Assembly: GCF_014236855.1 (NCBI RefSeq)
Contig: NZ_CP051261.1
Span: forward strand, 4,650,001 to 4,714,000
DNA: 64,000 nt
Origin: Xanthomonas sp. SI
GTDB lineage: Bacteria > Pseudomonadota > Gammaproteobacteria > Xanthomonadales > Xanthomonadaceae
Direction of reading: 5' to 3'
Below, one piece after another: positions 50,427 to 60,193 of the stretch. The position numbers and the translations under genes were made by a program. The notes under the pieces were generated by a model. The model saw only the letters and a program-made list of their open reading frames with translations, did no database searches and was not told where the DNA came from. Position 1 is the first letter of the stretch. The number at the start of each line of letters is the position of its first letter.

Positions 50427-50664
50427 GTACCCTCACCCCAACCCCTCTCCCGACGGGAGAGGGGCTAGTTGGCTGTTCCTTCTCCCACCGGGAGAAGGTG
50501 GCCCGCAGGGCCGGATGAGGGTACGGGCGAAGCCTCGTGCACCCAAACTCAGCGAGTCGCTTCGCGCCGGACCCTCACCCCAACCCCTCTCCCGGTGGGA
50601 GAGGGGCTACGGCTGCTCCCTTCTCCCCTCGGGAGAAGGTGCCCCGAAGGGGCGGATGAGGGTA
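50427..50664. repeat. Tandem CCCCTCTCCC-type repeat units
   Basis: Two units (50427-50524 and 50569-50664, period about 142 bp), each with a CCCTCACCCCAACCCCTCTCCC hairpin, a CTTCTCCC/GGGAGAAGG hairpin and GGATGAGGGTACGGGCG. The spacer contains AAACTCAGCGAGTCGCTTCG. Confidence 0.9.
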
Positions 50665-50824
50665 CGGGCGCAGCCTCGCACCCTCAAACACAAAAGCAGC
50701 ATGCCTACACAAGCAGCCACCACCCCGCACCAGCGCCCATGGTCGCCGCGCCACAGCTTGTACGCCACAATAGCCGCCCATCGCGCCGCCCCGGCGCCGC
50801 TGCAGCCAACCGAGGAGCCGTTCG

Positions 50825-51751
50825 ATGTTCGTGGTGTGTGGAGAGGCCCTGTACGACATCTTCATCGACGGCTACGCCGGCACCTCGGTCGGCATGACCG
50901 CGCGCCAGGGCGGCTCGCCGTTCAACGTGGCGATCGGCCTGGCCCGGCTCGGCACGCCGTCGGCACTGTTCACCGGCCTGTCCACCGACCCGCTCGGCCG
51001 CCAGCTGCGCAGCACCCTGGAACGCGAGGGCGTGGCGCTGCAGCACTGCATCGACAAGCGCGAGGCGACCACCCTGGTGATGGTCGCGCTGGACGCGCAG
51101 GGCGTGCCCAACTATTCGTTCTACGGCACCGGCTGCGCCGACCGCGCGCTGACCGCGGCCGACCTGCCGGCGCTCGACGCCACGGTCGGCGGCCTGCATT
51201 TCGGCTCCTACACCCTGGTCGCCGAGACCACCGCCAGCACCTTCCAGGCCCTGGCCGAGCGCGAACGCGCGCAGCGGCTGATCTCGCTGGATCCGAACGT
51301 GCGGCCGACGGTGGAGCCGGACATGGCGGTGTGGCGCGCGCGGCTGGCGCGCTGGATCGCGCTGGCGCACGTGGTCAAGGTCAGCCAGGAAGACATCGAG
51401 CTGCTGTATCCGCAGCAGGATCCGTTCGCGATCGCGCGCAGCTGGCTGCAGCAGGGTCCGTCGCTGGTGGTGATGACCCTGGGCGGCGATGGCGCAGTGG
51501 CCTGGCGCGGCGACGCCGAGGCGCGCGTGGCCGGGCGCGCGGTGCAGGTTGCAGATACCGTCGGCGCCGGCGACAGCTTCCAGGCCGCGCTGCTGCACCA
51601 GTTGCCCGACCTGGCCACGCTCGCCGCGCTGGACCCGTCGGCGCCGGCGCTGCAGCGCTTGCTGGACTTCTGCGTGGCCGCGGCGGCGATCAACTGCACC
51701 CGCGCCGGTGCCAATCCGCCCAGCCTGGACGAGGTCCGCGCCGCGCTCTAG
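50825..51751 (+). CDS. PfkB-family carbohydrate kinase (fructokinase-like)
   Basis: A 308-residue ribokinase-fold sugar kinase. The first PfkB signature lies in RQGGSPFNVAIGLARLG near residue 28, LDPNVRPTV in the middle, and the second signature with the catalytic Asp is DTVGAGDSFQAALL. The family includes fructokinase, 2-keto-3-deoxygluconate kinase and ribokinase; the N-terminus (VVCGEALYDIFID) is most fructokinase-like. It acts in the cytoplasm on an imported sugar. No sugar transporter adjoins it. Confidence 0.9.
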   Translation: MFVVCGEALYDIFIDGYAGTSVGMTARQGGSPFNVAIGLARLGTPSALFTGLSTDPLGRQLRSTLEREGVALQHCIDKREATTLVMVALDAQGVPNYSFYGTGCADRALTAADLPALDATVGGLHFGSYTLVAETTASTFQALAERERAQRLISLDPNVRPTVEPDMAVWRARLARWIALAHVVKVSQEDIELLYPQQDPFAIARSWLQQGPSLVVMTLGGDGAVAWRGDAEARVAGRAVQVADTVGAGDSFQAALLHQLPDLATLAALDPSAPALQRLLDFCVAAAAINCTRAGANPPSLDEVRAAL

Positions 51752-52179
51752 GGCGCGTCATCGAATCCGGGCAGGTCGCGTGGGATCTGCCGGGGTGCCA
51801 ACCGGTGCTGCATGCGCAGCGCCCGATCGATGGTCAGGCCGGGCCGCGCGCCTGCTGCCGCCCTGAACAGGCGCACCCGCAGGGCCGCGCTTATGCACCC
51901 GCGGCGCTACGTCATCGCCCGAGCGTAGACATTTCGCACATCCCTGTTCTCTCTTGCCTCGTGCACGCGCAGGAATGGCGCGATGGGAGATGCCTGCAGT
52001 GCTTGGCGTCTACGCGGCAAGAAAGCGAGCAAGTGGACATTCGTCCACGCCGGGACGATCGTAGGGCGCCCGCCGCCGGCTCAAGCGCACGCCGCCAGCG
52101 CCGATATCCTGTTCCTGAGTATCGCCATGGGCGCCGCGTTTGCGGCAGGGCGGTGCGTTCTATTGGAGGAAGCGTCCGC
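51752..52179. other. Gap before the GGDEF gene
   Basis: No gene or repeat is convincing in these 430 bp. The final 20 bp carry the GGAGGA Shine-Dalgarno of the GGDEF gene. Confidence 0.5.
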
Positions 52180-53769
52180 ATGCCGGATCAACGCGACGAG
52201 CCGCCGACGGGCGGGCTGCGCAAGCTGTTGTCGCCGCGCCGGCGCGAACCGGCGGCACCGGCCGCTTCCGCGGTGGCGCGGCATGGCGCGCATGGTGCTG
52301 CGCAGGCGGCGCCGGGCGAGCACGCCGATCCGGCCGCGGCCACCGCGGCGCTGATCCGCCTGTTCAACCACGCCCACCAGCCGCTGGAACTGCTCGGCGC
52401 CTTCGCCGACGGCATGGCCGGCCTGCACGGCGAACTCGGCGACATGGGCCGGCGCCTGCAATCGGCGGCCGCCAGCGGCGACTGGCCCAGCTACGGCCGC
52501 GCGCTGCGCCAGCTGATCGACAAATACATCCGCACCATCGACGTCGGCGATCCGCTGGCCGGGCCCAGCGACACCGAACGCCTGCGCGATCTGCTGCGCC
52601 AGGCGATCGCCGGCGCGCTGGCCTCGCTGCTGCACAACCTGCCGGAACTGGCCAACGAATCGGAGGCCACCGGCGAGGCATTGCGCCAATGGCGCCCGGG
52701 CCTGCCGCTGGAGCCGGTGGCGCAGCGCGTGCGCGAGCTGTGCCACCAGATCGCGCTGCGCGCCAGCGACAGCCAGGAGCAGCAGACGCTGCTGCTGGGC
52801 CTGTTCGACCTGCTGCTGGAAAACGTCGGCGAACTGCTCGACGACACCAGCTGGCTGCAGGGCCAGATCGCGGTGGTGCGCGACATGATCAGCGGCCCGC
52901 TGGACCGCTATTCGATCGAGGAAGCGCGCGGCAGCCTGCGCGAGGTGATCTACAAGCAGGGCCTGCTGAAGCAGGGCATCGCCGAATCCAAGGAGGCGAT
53001 GAAGGACATGATGGTGTCCTTCGTCGAGAACCTGGACGGCATGGCGATCAGCACCAGCGAGTTCCACGACCGCATCGCCGACTACTCGCAGACCATCCGC
53101 GACGCGCGCAGCATCGGCGACCTCAACCGCCTGCTGCAGGAAGTGCTGCAGGACACCGGTCACGTGCAGCAGCAGGCGTTGCGCGCGCGCGACCACCTGA
53201 TCGCCGCACGCCAGGAAGTGGACGCGGCCGAGCAGCGCATCCTGCGCCTGGAACAGGAACTGCAGGACGTCAGCGGACTGGTGCGGGTGGACCAGCTCAC
53301 CGGCAGCCTCAATCGGCGCGGGCTGGACGAACTGTTCGCGCGCGAGCTGGTGCGCACCGAGCGCAGCGACCAGCCGCTGTGCGTGGCGATGCTGGACCTG
53401 GACGATTTCCGCAAGCTCAACGAGATCTACGGCCATCCCGGCGGCGACGCCGCGTTGCGCCACGTGGTCGAAGTGGCGCGCACCACGCTGCGCGGCAGCG
53501 ACGCGATCGCGCGCTTCGGCGGCGAGGAATTCCTGCTGCTGATGCCCGACTGCACCATCTTCGAAGCGTCCGCGGCGGTGACACGGGTGCAGCGCGCGCT
53601 GGCCCAGCGCGCGGTGGTGCACGAAGACCAGCGCGTGTTCGTCAGCTTCAGCGCCGGCGTGGCGATGCGCCGCCCCGGCGAGACCCAGGACGTGCTGATC
53701 AAGCGCGCCGACCGCGCCCTGTACGAGGCCAAGAAGGCGGGCAAGAATCGGGTGGTTTCCGTGGATTAG
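52180..53769 (+). CDS. GGDEF diguanylate cyclase
   Basis: A 529-residue cytoplasmic protein. A long alpha-helical N-terminal sensory region (about 50-340, no membrane segments) is followed by a coiled-coil linker (QQALRARDHLIAARQEVDAAEQRIL) and a C-terminal GGDEF domain starting at DQLTGSLNRRGL. The active site is intact (RFGGEEF), and the product-inhibition RxxD is present as RGSD just upstream. It should make cyclic di-GMP under control of the helical domain. GGAGGA precedes the ATG. Confidence 0.94.
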   Translation: MPDQRDEPPTGGLRKLLSPRRREPAAPAASAVARHGAHGAAQAAPGEHADPAAATAALIRLFNHAHQPLELLGAFADGMAGLHGELGDMGRRLQSAAASGDWPSYGRALRQLIDKYIRTIDVGDPLAGPSDTERLRDLLRQAIAGALASLLHNLPELANESEATGEALRQWRPGLPLEPVAQRVRELCHQIALRASDSQEQQTLLLGLFDLLLENVGELLDDTSWLQGQIAVVRDMISGPLDRYSIEEARGSLREVIYKQGLLKQGIAESKEAMKDMMVSFVENLDGMAISTSEFHDRIADYSQTIRDARSIGDLNRLLQEVLQDTGHVQQQALRARDHLIAARQEVDAAEQRILRLEQELQDVSGLVRVDQLTGSLNRRGLDELFARELVRTERSDQPLCVAMLDLDDFRKLNEIYGHPGGDAALRHVVEVARTTLRGSDAIARFGGEEFLLLMPDCTIFEASAAVTRVQRALAQRAVVHEDQRVFVSFSAGVAMRRPGETQDVLIKRADRALYEAKKAGKNRVVSVD

Positions 53770-53789
53770 CGCCGGCGTGGCCGGCGCGG

Positions 53790-53877
53790 GATTGGGGATT
53801 GGGGATTCGGGATTGGCAAAAGCGCGAGCGCACCGCTTTTGCGAATCACCAATCCCGAATCCCTAATCCCGGATTTT
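53790..53877. repeat. Inverted GATTGGGGATTCGGGATTGG repeat
   Basis: The left arm GGATTGGGGATTCGGGATTGG and right arm CCAATCCCGAATCCCTAATCC flank AAAAGCG...CGCTTTT. It forms a long hairpin between the convergent GGDEF and DUF808 genes and touches the DUF808 stop codon. Confidence 0.9.
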
Positions 53878-54759
53878 CTTGAACAACAACACCGCCCCCA
53901 GCACCAACGCCCCGGCGACGATGCCGACCAGCGCATTGCCCAGGTTGAGCACCACGCTGCCCCAGGCGCCCTGCGGTGCGATGCCTTCGAGGGCGTGGTG
54001 CAGCGGGCCGATGCTGTGCACCAGGATTCCGCCGCCGACCAGGAACATCGCCGCGGTGCCGGCGATCGACAGCACCCGCATCAGCCACGGCGCCAGCCAC
54101 AGGATGCCGCGGCCGATCGCCGCCGCCGCGGCGCCCTTGCGGGTCAGGTACAGGCCCAGGTCGTCGAGCTTGACGATGCCGGCGACCAGGCCGTACACGC
54201 CGACCGTCATCGCCAGCGCGATCGCCACCAGCACCATGACCTGCTGGGAGAACGGCACTCCGGCGACCACGCCCAGCGACAGCACGATGATCTCCGCGGA
54301 CAGGATGAAATCGGTGCGGATCGCGCCCTTGACCTTGTCCTTCTCCAGCGCGACCACGTCCACCTTTTCGTCGGCCAGCGCCTGCAGCTGCTGCGCGTGG
54401 CGCTGCGCATCCTCGTCCTTGGAATGCAGGAAGCGGTGCGCCAGCTTCTCCACGCCCTCGAAGCACAGGAACGCGCCGCCGATCATCATCAGCGGGGTGA
54501 TCGCCCACGGCAGCCAGGCGCTGATCGCCAGCGCCGCCGGCACCAGGATCGCCTTGTTGAGCAGCGAGCCCTTGGCCACCGCCCACACCACCGGCAACTC
54601 GCGGTCGGCGTTGACCCCGGTGACCTGCTGCGCGTTCAGCGCCAGGTCGTCGCCGAGCACGCCGGCGGTCTTCTTCGCCGCCACCTTGGTCAGGATCGAC
54701 ACGTCGTCGAGCAGCGAGGCGATATCGTCGAGCAGGGTGAACAGGCTGGCGCCGGCCAT
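53863..54759 (-). CDS. DUF808 (YedI-like) membrane protein
   Basis: A 298-residue inner-membrane protein of the DUF808 family. It opens with the typical [20 protein letters not shown]..., has the segment [24 protein letters not shown], and four to six helices later ([29 protein letters not shown] and following). [30 protein letters not shown] is the conserved loop. Function is unknown in the family. Its last codons adjoin the GATTGGGG repeat. Confidence 0.9.
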   Translation of the reverse strand: MAGASLFTLLDDIASLLDDVSILTKVAAKKTAGVLGDDLALNAQQVTGVNADRELPVVWAVAKGSLLNKAILVPAALAISAWLPWAITPLMMIGGAFLCFEGVEKLAHRFLHSKDEDAQRHAQQLQALADEKVDVVALEKDKVKGAIRTDFILSAEIIVLSLGVVAGVPFSQQVMVLVAIALAMTVGVYGLVAGIVKLDDLGLYLTRKGAAAAAIGRGILWLAPWLMRVLSIAGTAAMFLVGGGILVHSIGPLHHALEGIAPQGAWGSVVLNLGNALVGIVAGALVLGAVLLFKKIRD

Positions 54760-54901
54760 GCGGGGATTCCATTCGGGGGTGAGTGGGGATTCTCGCCGAT
54801 TCCGCGCGCCCGGTGCGTGATCGCCGCCGCCGGCCTCAGCCGCGCATAACGTCGGCTCGGCTACCGTGCGCGACAGACCCGCCGCTCCGCCAAGGACCCC
54901 C

Positions 54902-56530
54902 ATGGACCAGTTCCTCACCGCCCCCCGCGCCATCGTCGACGACGTGCTCGACGCCGTCGCCGCGCTGCAACCGCTGCTGCGCTCGGACCCGGCCAGCGGT
55001 ACCCGCATCGTGCTGCAGGCCCAGCGCGACCCGGCCCAGGTCGCAGTACTGTCCGGCGGCGGTGCCGGCCACGAACCGGCGCATGCCGGCTTCGTCGGCC
55101 CCGGCATGCTCAGCGGTGCGATCGCCGGCGACCTGTTCGCCTCGCCCGGCGTGGAAGCGGTGCTGGCCGCGATCCGCGCCTGCGCCGACGCGCCCGGAGT
55201 GCTGCTGGTGATCAAGAACTACACCGGCGACCGGCTCAACTTCGGCCTGGCCGCCGAGCGCGCCCGCGCCGAAGGCATCGACGTGGCCAGCGTACTGGTC
55301 GCCGACGACATCGCCCTGCCCGACGCCGCACAACCGCGCGGCATCGCCGGCACCGTGCTGGTGCACAAATACGTCGGCCACCTGGCGCGCGAGGGCGTGG
55401 CGCTGGCCGAGCTGGCCCGGCGCGGCCAGGCCTTCGCCGACCGCCTGCTGTCGCTGGGCATGGCCCTGTCCAGCTGCACCGTGCCCGGCCAGCACGCCGG
55501 CCGCCGCGCGCCGGAACTGGGCCTGGGCATTCACAACGAGCCGGGCACGCGCAAGGTGCAGCCGGCCTCGGTCGAGGAAGCGCTGACGCTGGTGCTGGAC
55601 CCGTTGCTCGAACAGGCCGACGCGCGCTACGGCGCCGATGCGCCGCTGCTGCTGATGCTCAACGACCTGGGCGGCTGCTCCACCCAGGAACTGGGCGTGC
55701 TGACCCGACTGGCGGTGCAGCACATCGGCACCGAGCGGATCGCGTTGATGACGCTGCCGGCGGCGCTGATGACCTCGATGGACATGCACGGCTTCTCGAT
55801 CACCCTGGCACCGGCCGACGCCGACGTGCTCGCCGCGCTGCGATCGCCGGTGCAGACCCTGGGCTGGCCGGGCGTGCGTGTGCCGCACGCGCCCACCCAC
55901 TTCACTCCGGCGTTGTCGCGCAGCGACGCGCACCGGCACGGCGCCCGCGACCCGCAACGCGGCGCGGCCCTGGCACGGGTGGCGCAGGCGCTGATCGGCG
56001 CGCAGGCGGAGCTGGACGCGCTCGATGCGCAGACCGGCGACGGCGATGCCGGCAGCACCTTCGCCGCCGGCGCCCGCGCACTGCAGCAGGCGCTGGACGA
56101 GGACGCGCTGTCGACCGGCGAGGCCGCGCCGCTGGCGCACGGCCTGGCGGCGACGATCGAACGCAGCATGGGCGGCTCCAGCGGCGTGCTGCTGTCGATC
56201 CTGTTCACCACCGCCGCCACCGAACTGGAGGCCGGGCACGGCTGGGTGCCGGCGCTGCAGGCCGGCGTGGCGCGGATGCAGCACTACGGCGGCGCGCAAC
56301 TGGGCGACCGGACCATGCTCGACGCGCTGCTGCCAGCGCTGGAGGCCCTGGCGCGCGGCGGCAGCACCGACGACGCGGCGCGCGCTGCACGTGCCGGCGC
56401 CGACGCCACCGCGCAGCTGACCCAGGCCCGCGCCGGCCGTTCGGCCGCGGTGCCGGCGGACGCGCTGCGCGGCGTGGTCGATCCGGGTGCAGAGGCGGTG
56501 GCACGCGCCTTCGCGGCGTGGGGCCCGTAG
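54902..56530 (+). CDS. Single-chain ATP-dependent dihydroxyacetone kinase (DhaK-DhaL)
   Basis: A 542-residue fusion of DhaK (about 1-330) and DhaL (about 350-540). DhaK has [21 protein letters not shown] and the hemiaminal-forming His in [11 protein letters not shown]. DhaL has the ATP/Mg site in [14 protein letters not shown] (near 380) and the [11 protein letters not shown] loop. This is the Citrobacter/eukaryote type that uses ATP, not the PEP-PTS type. It phosphorylates dihydroxyacetone, perhaps also D-glyceraldehyde, feeding glycolysis. It stands alone; no glycerol dehydrogenase is near. Confidence 0.95.
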   Translation: MDQFLTAPRAIVDDVLDAVAALQPLLRSDPASGTRIVLQAQRDPAQVAVLSGGGAGHEPAHAGFVGPGMLSGAIAGDLFASPGVEAVLAAIRACADAPGVLLVIKNYTGDRLNFGLAAERARAEGIDVASVLVADDIALPDAAQPRGIAGTVLVHKYVGHLAREGVALAELARRGQAFADRLLSLGMALSSCTVPGQHAGRRAPELGLGIHNEPGTRKVQPASVEEALTLVLDPLLEQADARYGADAPLLLMLNDLGGCSTQELGVLTRLAVQHIGTERIALMTLPAALMTSMDMHGFSITLAPADADVLAALRSPVQTLGWPGVRVPHAPTHFTPALSRSDAHRHGARDPQRGAALARVAQALIGAQAELDALDAQTGDGDAGSTFAAGARALQQALDEDALSTGEAAPLAHGLAATIERSMGGSSGVLLSILFTTAATELEAGHGWVPALQAGVARMQHYGGAQLGDRTMLDALLPALEALARGGSTDDAARAARAGADATAQLTQARAGRSAAVPADALRGVVDPGAEAVARAFAAWGP

Positions 56531-56541
56531 CCGTCTTGCTG

Positions 56542-56614
56542 TTGTAGGAGCGGCTTCAGCCGCGACAGGCACTCTCCGGGAAGACCCTGTCGCGGCTGAA
56601 GCCGCTCCTACAGG
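56542..56614. repeat. Inverted pair of GTAGGAGCGGCTTCAGCCGCGAC repeats
   Basis: Arms 56542-56570 and 56586-56614 lie just after the dihydroxyacetone kinase stop codon. A 19-bp-period duplication of GGAACATCGATGCGCG (56614-56629, 56633-56648) adjoins the right arm. Confidence 0.92.
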
Positions 56615-56657
56615 GAACATCGATGCGCGCCAGGAACATCGATGCGCGGCGCCCGCC

Positions 56658-57818
56658 TTACTGCGCCGCAGCGGCCTGTGCGGCGCTCAGTGCCTGCGCC
56701 ACCGCCTGCAACGATCCATGCACCGAGCCGGGCTGCAGGGCCAGCGGCTGGGTCTTGCCGCGCACGACCACCTCCATGCGCTGCGGCACGCCCTGGGCGT
56801 CGCCGACGATGCGGTAGGTGGTGGCGTCGCGCACGAAGCTCAGCGTGTGCCGCGCTGCATCGTAGGCGAAGGTTCCGTCTCCGTCATCCGGGTACAGCAA
56901 CTCCACCTGCTGCTGCGCGCCGATCGCCGCGTAGTACGGCGTACGGGCCTCGTCGTCGCCCACGTTGGCGAACACCACGATGCGCTTGCCGGACGGCGCC
57001 AGGCGGAATTCGAGCAGGATCTTGCGTGCGCCCAGCGCGGTGCCGCCCTCCTCGTCCCACAGGTAGTGCTCCTCCGCCACGCGCTTGCCGCCCTGGTCCC
57101 GGTAGCGCGTTTCCGTGTCCAGTCCGGAAGAACGGCCGGTGGCGTCGTTGACCACTTCGCTCTCCAGCAACGGCTCGCCGTCGCGCACCGTGTACACCTT
57201 GAATTGATGCCAGCAGCAGCCGTCCTTGGTCATGGTGCGGATCTCGCGCGCCTTCGCATCTACCTCGAACATGCCGCAGTTGTTCTGCGCCAGGTCGGTG
57301 AACCCCGGGCTCGGCGCGAAGCCGTCGACGGTGCCGAGGTACACCTGATACGACGGGCCGTGGTAGCAGCTGTTCTGCCCGTCCATCAGCGCCAGGTCCT
57401 TGATCCCGTCGAAATTGAAATCGGCGTAGATCAGCACGCTCTGCTCGCCGTACGGCAGTTCGTGCACGTTGGCCTTGACCTTGCCGCCTTTGGCATCGGT
57501 GTCCAGCACCAACTCGGGCGAGGCCACCTCGATCAGCGGCGTGGTGCCGCCGCGCGCGAACACACGAATGATGCCGGGGCGGAACACCTCCTCGTTCGCC
57601 TCCACCTCCAGCGTCGCCCGGTAGCGCTCGGAAAAATCCTGGACCTTGTAAGTGACATGTTCGCTGCCGGCGAACGCCTGCGCATCGAACCCCTCGTCGG
57701 CATGGCGGTCCGTCTCGGCAGCCGCCGTCGCCGACAACAGCGCGCCCAGCAAGACCAGGCCGCAGCGCCACATGTCACGCGTGGGAACGGGAACGGCGCG
57801 CGCAAAGGGAAACAGCAT
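56658..57818 (-). CDS. XAC2610-like secreted protein
   Basis: A 386-residue exported protein (signal peptide ending near SATAAA). The calcium-loop-like DFNFDGIKD at 133-141, the following LMDGQNSCYHGPSYQVYL and the KDGCCWHQFKVY motif (GCCWH at 200-204) match XAC2610. In X. citri that is the periplasmic immunity protein which inhibits the type IV secretion effector lysozyme XAC2609. This homologue is longer, with a C-terminal domain from about residue 250. No effector gene adjoins it. It may be a lysozyme inhibitor or unrelated in function; the family match is the firm part. Confidence 0.8.
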   Translation of the reverse strand: MLFPFARAVPVPTRDMWRCGLVLLGALLSATAAAETDRHADEGFDAQAFAGSEHVTYKVQDFSERYRATLEVEANEEVFRPGIIRVFARGGTTPLIEVASPELVLDTDAKGGKVKANVHELPYGEQSVLIYADFNFDGIKDLALMDGQNSCYHGPSYQVYLGTVDGFAPSPGFTDLAQNNCGMFEVDAKAREIRTMTKDGCCWHQFKVYTVRDGEPLLESEVVNDATGRSSGLDTETRYRDQGGKRVAEEHYLWDEEGGTALGARKILLEFRLAPSGKRIVVFANVGDDEARTPYYAAIGAQQQVELLYPDDGDGTFAYDAARHTLSFVRDATTYRIVGDAQGVPQRMEVVVRGKTQPLALQPGSVHGSLQAVAQALSAAQAAAAQ

Positions 57819-57998
57819 GACGAGTCCTGGGAAGTGGCAGCCTGTAGCTGGAGGCGGAAGTCTAGAGCAGCCGCCGCACTTGCGCCGGCACACTCTTGGC
57901 TCCCTGTCCCCAACGTCGCCGCACCGCCGGCAGATTCACCGGGCGACGACCCGGCCCCGGCCACACTGGCCTCCGCATTCCCTGCCTGGAGCCTGACC

Positions 57999-59690
57999 TT
58001 GAGCGCGACGCCCGACGCTGCGGAGACCACCCAGGTAGTCGGCGGCCTCAGCCGCCGCACCCAGATCCTGCGCCTGCTGCTGCGCTACCGCAGCTCCGGG
58101 GTGTTCTCCGGCATGGACATGGAAACCGCCGACGGCGTGCACGAGTTGCCGCCGGAAGGCACCCCCGAACAGTTCGTCACCGACCTGGAAGCGCTAGGCC
58201 CGACCTTCGTCAAGCTCGGACAGATGCTGTCCACGCGTCCGGACGTGGTGCCGCCGGAATTCGCCACCGCGCTGGAGCGGATGCAGGAAAACACCGCGCC
58301 GATCCCGGTGGAACGCATCCGCGAGATCGTCGAGGCCGAACTCGGCGTGGCGGTCAACAAGGCCTTCTCCGCGTTCGACGACACCCCCCTGGGCACCGCC
58401 TCGCTGGCGCAGGTGCACCGCGCCGCGCTGCGCGACGGCACGCCGGTGGCCATCAAAGTGCAGAAGCCCGAGGTGGCCGCGCAGGTGCGCTCGGACCTGG
58501 AGGTGCTGAAGAGTTTCGCCAGCGCCGCCGACAAGCTGACCGGGCTGGGCCGGCGCATCCGCTTCGCCGACTGGCTGGCCGAGTTCGGCAAGGCGCTGCT
58601 GGCCGAGCTGAACTACGAAGCCGAAGCGGAGAACCTGGCGCGCTTCGGCGACCACCTCAAGCCGTTCCCGCAGCTGTGGGTGCCGCAGCCGATCTGGGAC
58701 CTGAGCAGCCGCAAGGTGCTGACCATGCAGCTGGCCGAAGGCGTGCGCGTGGACAAGATCTCCGGGCTGCGCCGCACCGAGCAGCCGATGGACGACCTGG
58801 CCGCGGCGCTGGTGCGCGGCTACCTGGACCAGATGTTCGTGCACGGCGAGATCCATGCCGATCCGCACCCGGGCAACCTGCGCGTGCTGAGCGACGGGCG
58901 CCTGGCGATCTTCGACCTGGGCATGGTCGCGCATGTGCCGCCGAAGCTGCGCGAGCGCCTGCTCAAGCTGCTGTTCGCCGCGGTGGATGGCCGCGGCGAG
59001 GAAGTGGCCGAGGAAACCATCGCGCTGAGCACGCGGCTGGAAGATTTCGACGAGGATCACTACCAGCGCGAGACCGGGCAGATGATCGCGCGCTACGCCG
59101 CGCATGACGCCACCTCCGAAGGCCGCGTGGTGCTGGACCTGGTGCGCATCGCCACCGCCTACGGGCTGCGCACGCCGCCGGAACTGAGCCTGCTCGGCAA
59201 GACCCTGCTGAACCTGGAGGCGGTGTGCCGCACGCTGTCGCCGGGCCTGGACACGCGCAGCGTGGTCGAGGACCAACTGCAGCACGTGATGCGCGCGCGG
59301 CTGAAGAAATCGCTGTCGGCGGCCAACCTGGCCAGCGAGGCGATGGAGATGCAGGCGCTGCTGCGCGAAGGCCCGCGCAAGCTGTCGGACATCCTGACCC
59401 TGGCTGCGGAGAACCGCCTGCAGGTGCGCGTGGCCGGGCTGGAAGAATCGCGGCTGATGGAAAGCCTGCAGAAGATCGCCAACCGCGTCGCCGCCGGCAT
59501 CGTCACCGCCGCGCTGATCCTGGCCTCCACGCAGATGATGCGCATCGACACCGGCGCCAAGCTGTTCGGCTATCCAGCCATCGCGATGGTGCTGTTCCTG
59601 CTCGGCGTGGCGCTGGGCCTGGGCATCGTCGCCAGCGCGGTGCTGTTCGACCGCCGCGCGCACGCCCGCGAGGAGCGCGGGCGGCGCTAG
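57999..59690 (+). CDS. AarF/UbiB (ABC1)-family kinase-like protein
   Basis: A 563-residue atypical kinase of the UbiB/ADCK family. It has the KxGQ motif in FVKLGQMLSTRPD, the Ala-rich P-loop replacement in LGTASLAQVH, catalytic GEIHADPHPGNLRV and FDLGM, and two C-terminal membrane helices. The family supports ubiquinone synthesis and lipid homeostasis. The best start I see is TTG (MSATPDAAETT) with TGGAG eight bases upstream; no ATG gives a sensible N-terminus. A separate ubiB in a ubi operon may exist elsewhere. Confidence 0.9.
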   Translation: MSATPDAAETTQVVGGLSRRTQILRLLLRYRSSGVFSGMDMETADGVHELPPEGTPEQFVTDLEALGPTFVKLGQMLSTRPDVVPPEFATALERMQENTAPIPVERIREIVEAELGVAVNKAFSAFDDTPLGTASLAQVHRAALRDGTPVAIKVQKPEVAAQVRSDLEVLKSFASAADKLTGLGRRIRFADWLAEFGKALLAELNYEAEAENLARFGDHLKPFPQLWVPQPIWDLSSRKVLTMQLAEGVRVDKISGLRRTEQPMDDLAAALVRGYLDQMFVHGEIHADPHPGNLRVLSDGRLAIFDLGMVAHVPPKLRERLLKLLFAAVDGRGEEVAEETIALSTRLEDFDEDHYQRETGQMIARYAAHDATSEGRVVLDLVRIATAYGLRTPPELSLLGKTLLNLEAVCRTLSPGLDTRSVVEDQLQHVMRARLKKSLSAANLASEAMEMQALLREGPRKLSDILTLAAENRLQVRVAGLEESRLMESLQKIANRVAAGIVTAALILASTQMMRIDTGAKLFGYPAIAMVLFLLGVALGLGIVASAVLFDRRAHAREERGRR

Positions 59691-60193
59691 GCCGCGGAGT
59701 CGATGTCCGACCAGGTCGCGCCGGGTTTGACGGGTCGCCAGCAAATGCGGCGCGGCTTGTCGGCTGAGACTGGCGGTCAGGTCGCGCCGCTCGGGGCCGG
59801 ACCGCGGACGGCAGGCACAACCGAGGGCCACGCTTGCGCATGCACGGCGCCGCATCATGGCCCGGGCATGCGCACGCCGTTGGCTTCCTTCTTGTTGCAG
59901 CATCCGCGGGCAAGCGTGGCGCGATCTGCACGCGGCTGGGTGACACACGCCACCGGAATGATGCCGCTAGACTGATGCCCGGCGTCTTGCTGCCGGAGCG
60001 ATTTCGACCGCGAAGACCGTTACGGCTGCGCGTGAATCAATGCGCAGCAGATCAACGCTCGTGAACGAAGTAGCAAACAGCCTGTGCATGAGCGACGGGC
60101 AAAATGGCGCTCCCACGCCATGCGAGGAAGCGCCAGCAATACCGCAAGGCTCACGCAGCGAAAAACGGCCCGTAGATACCAGAAACTTCGAAC
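59691..60193. other. Gap upstream of the 2OG oxygenase gene
   Basis: No gene or clear hairpin is visible in these 500 bp. The part nearest the oxygenase gene is visibly less GC-rich. A possible heavily degraded palindromic repeat fragment lies near 59994-60016. Confidence 0.45.

Noticed and set aside
50427..50664. CRISPR array
   Set aside because: There are only two long palindromic units with near-identical spacers, no unique spacers and no cas genes; they match dispersed intergenic repeats.
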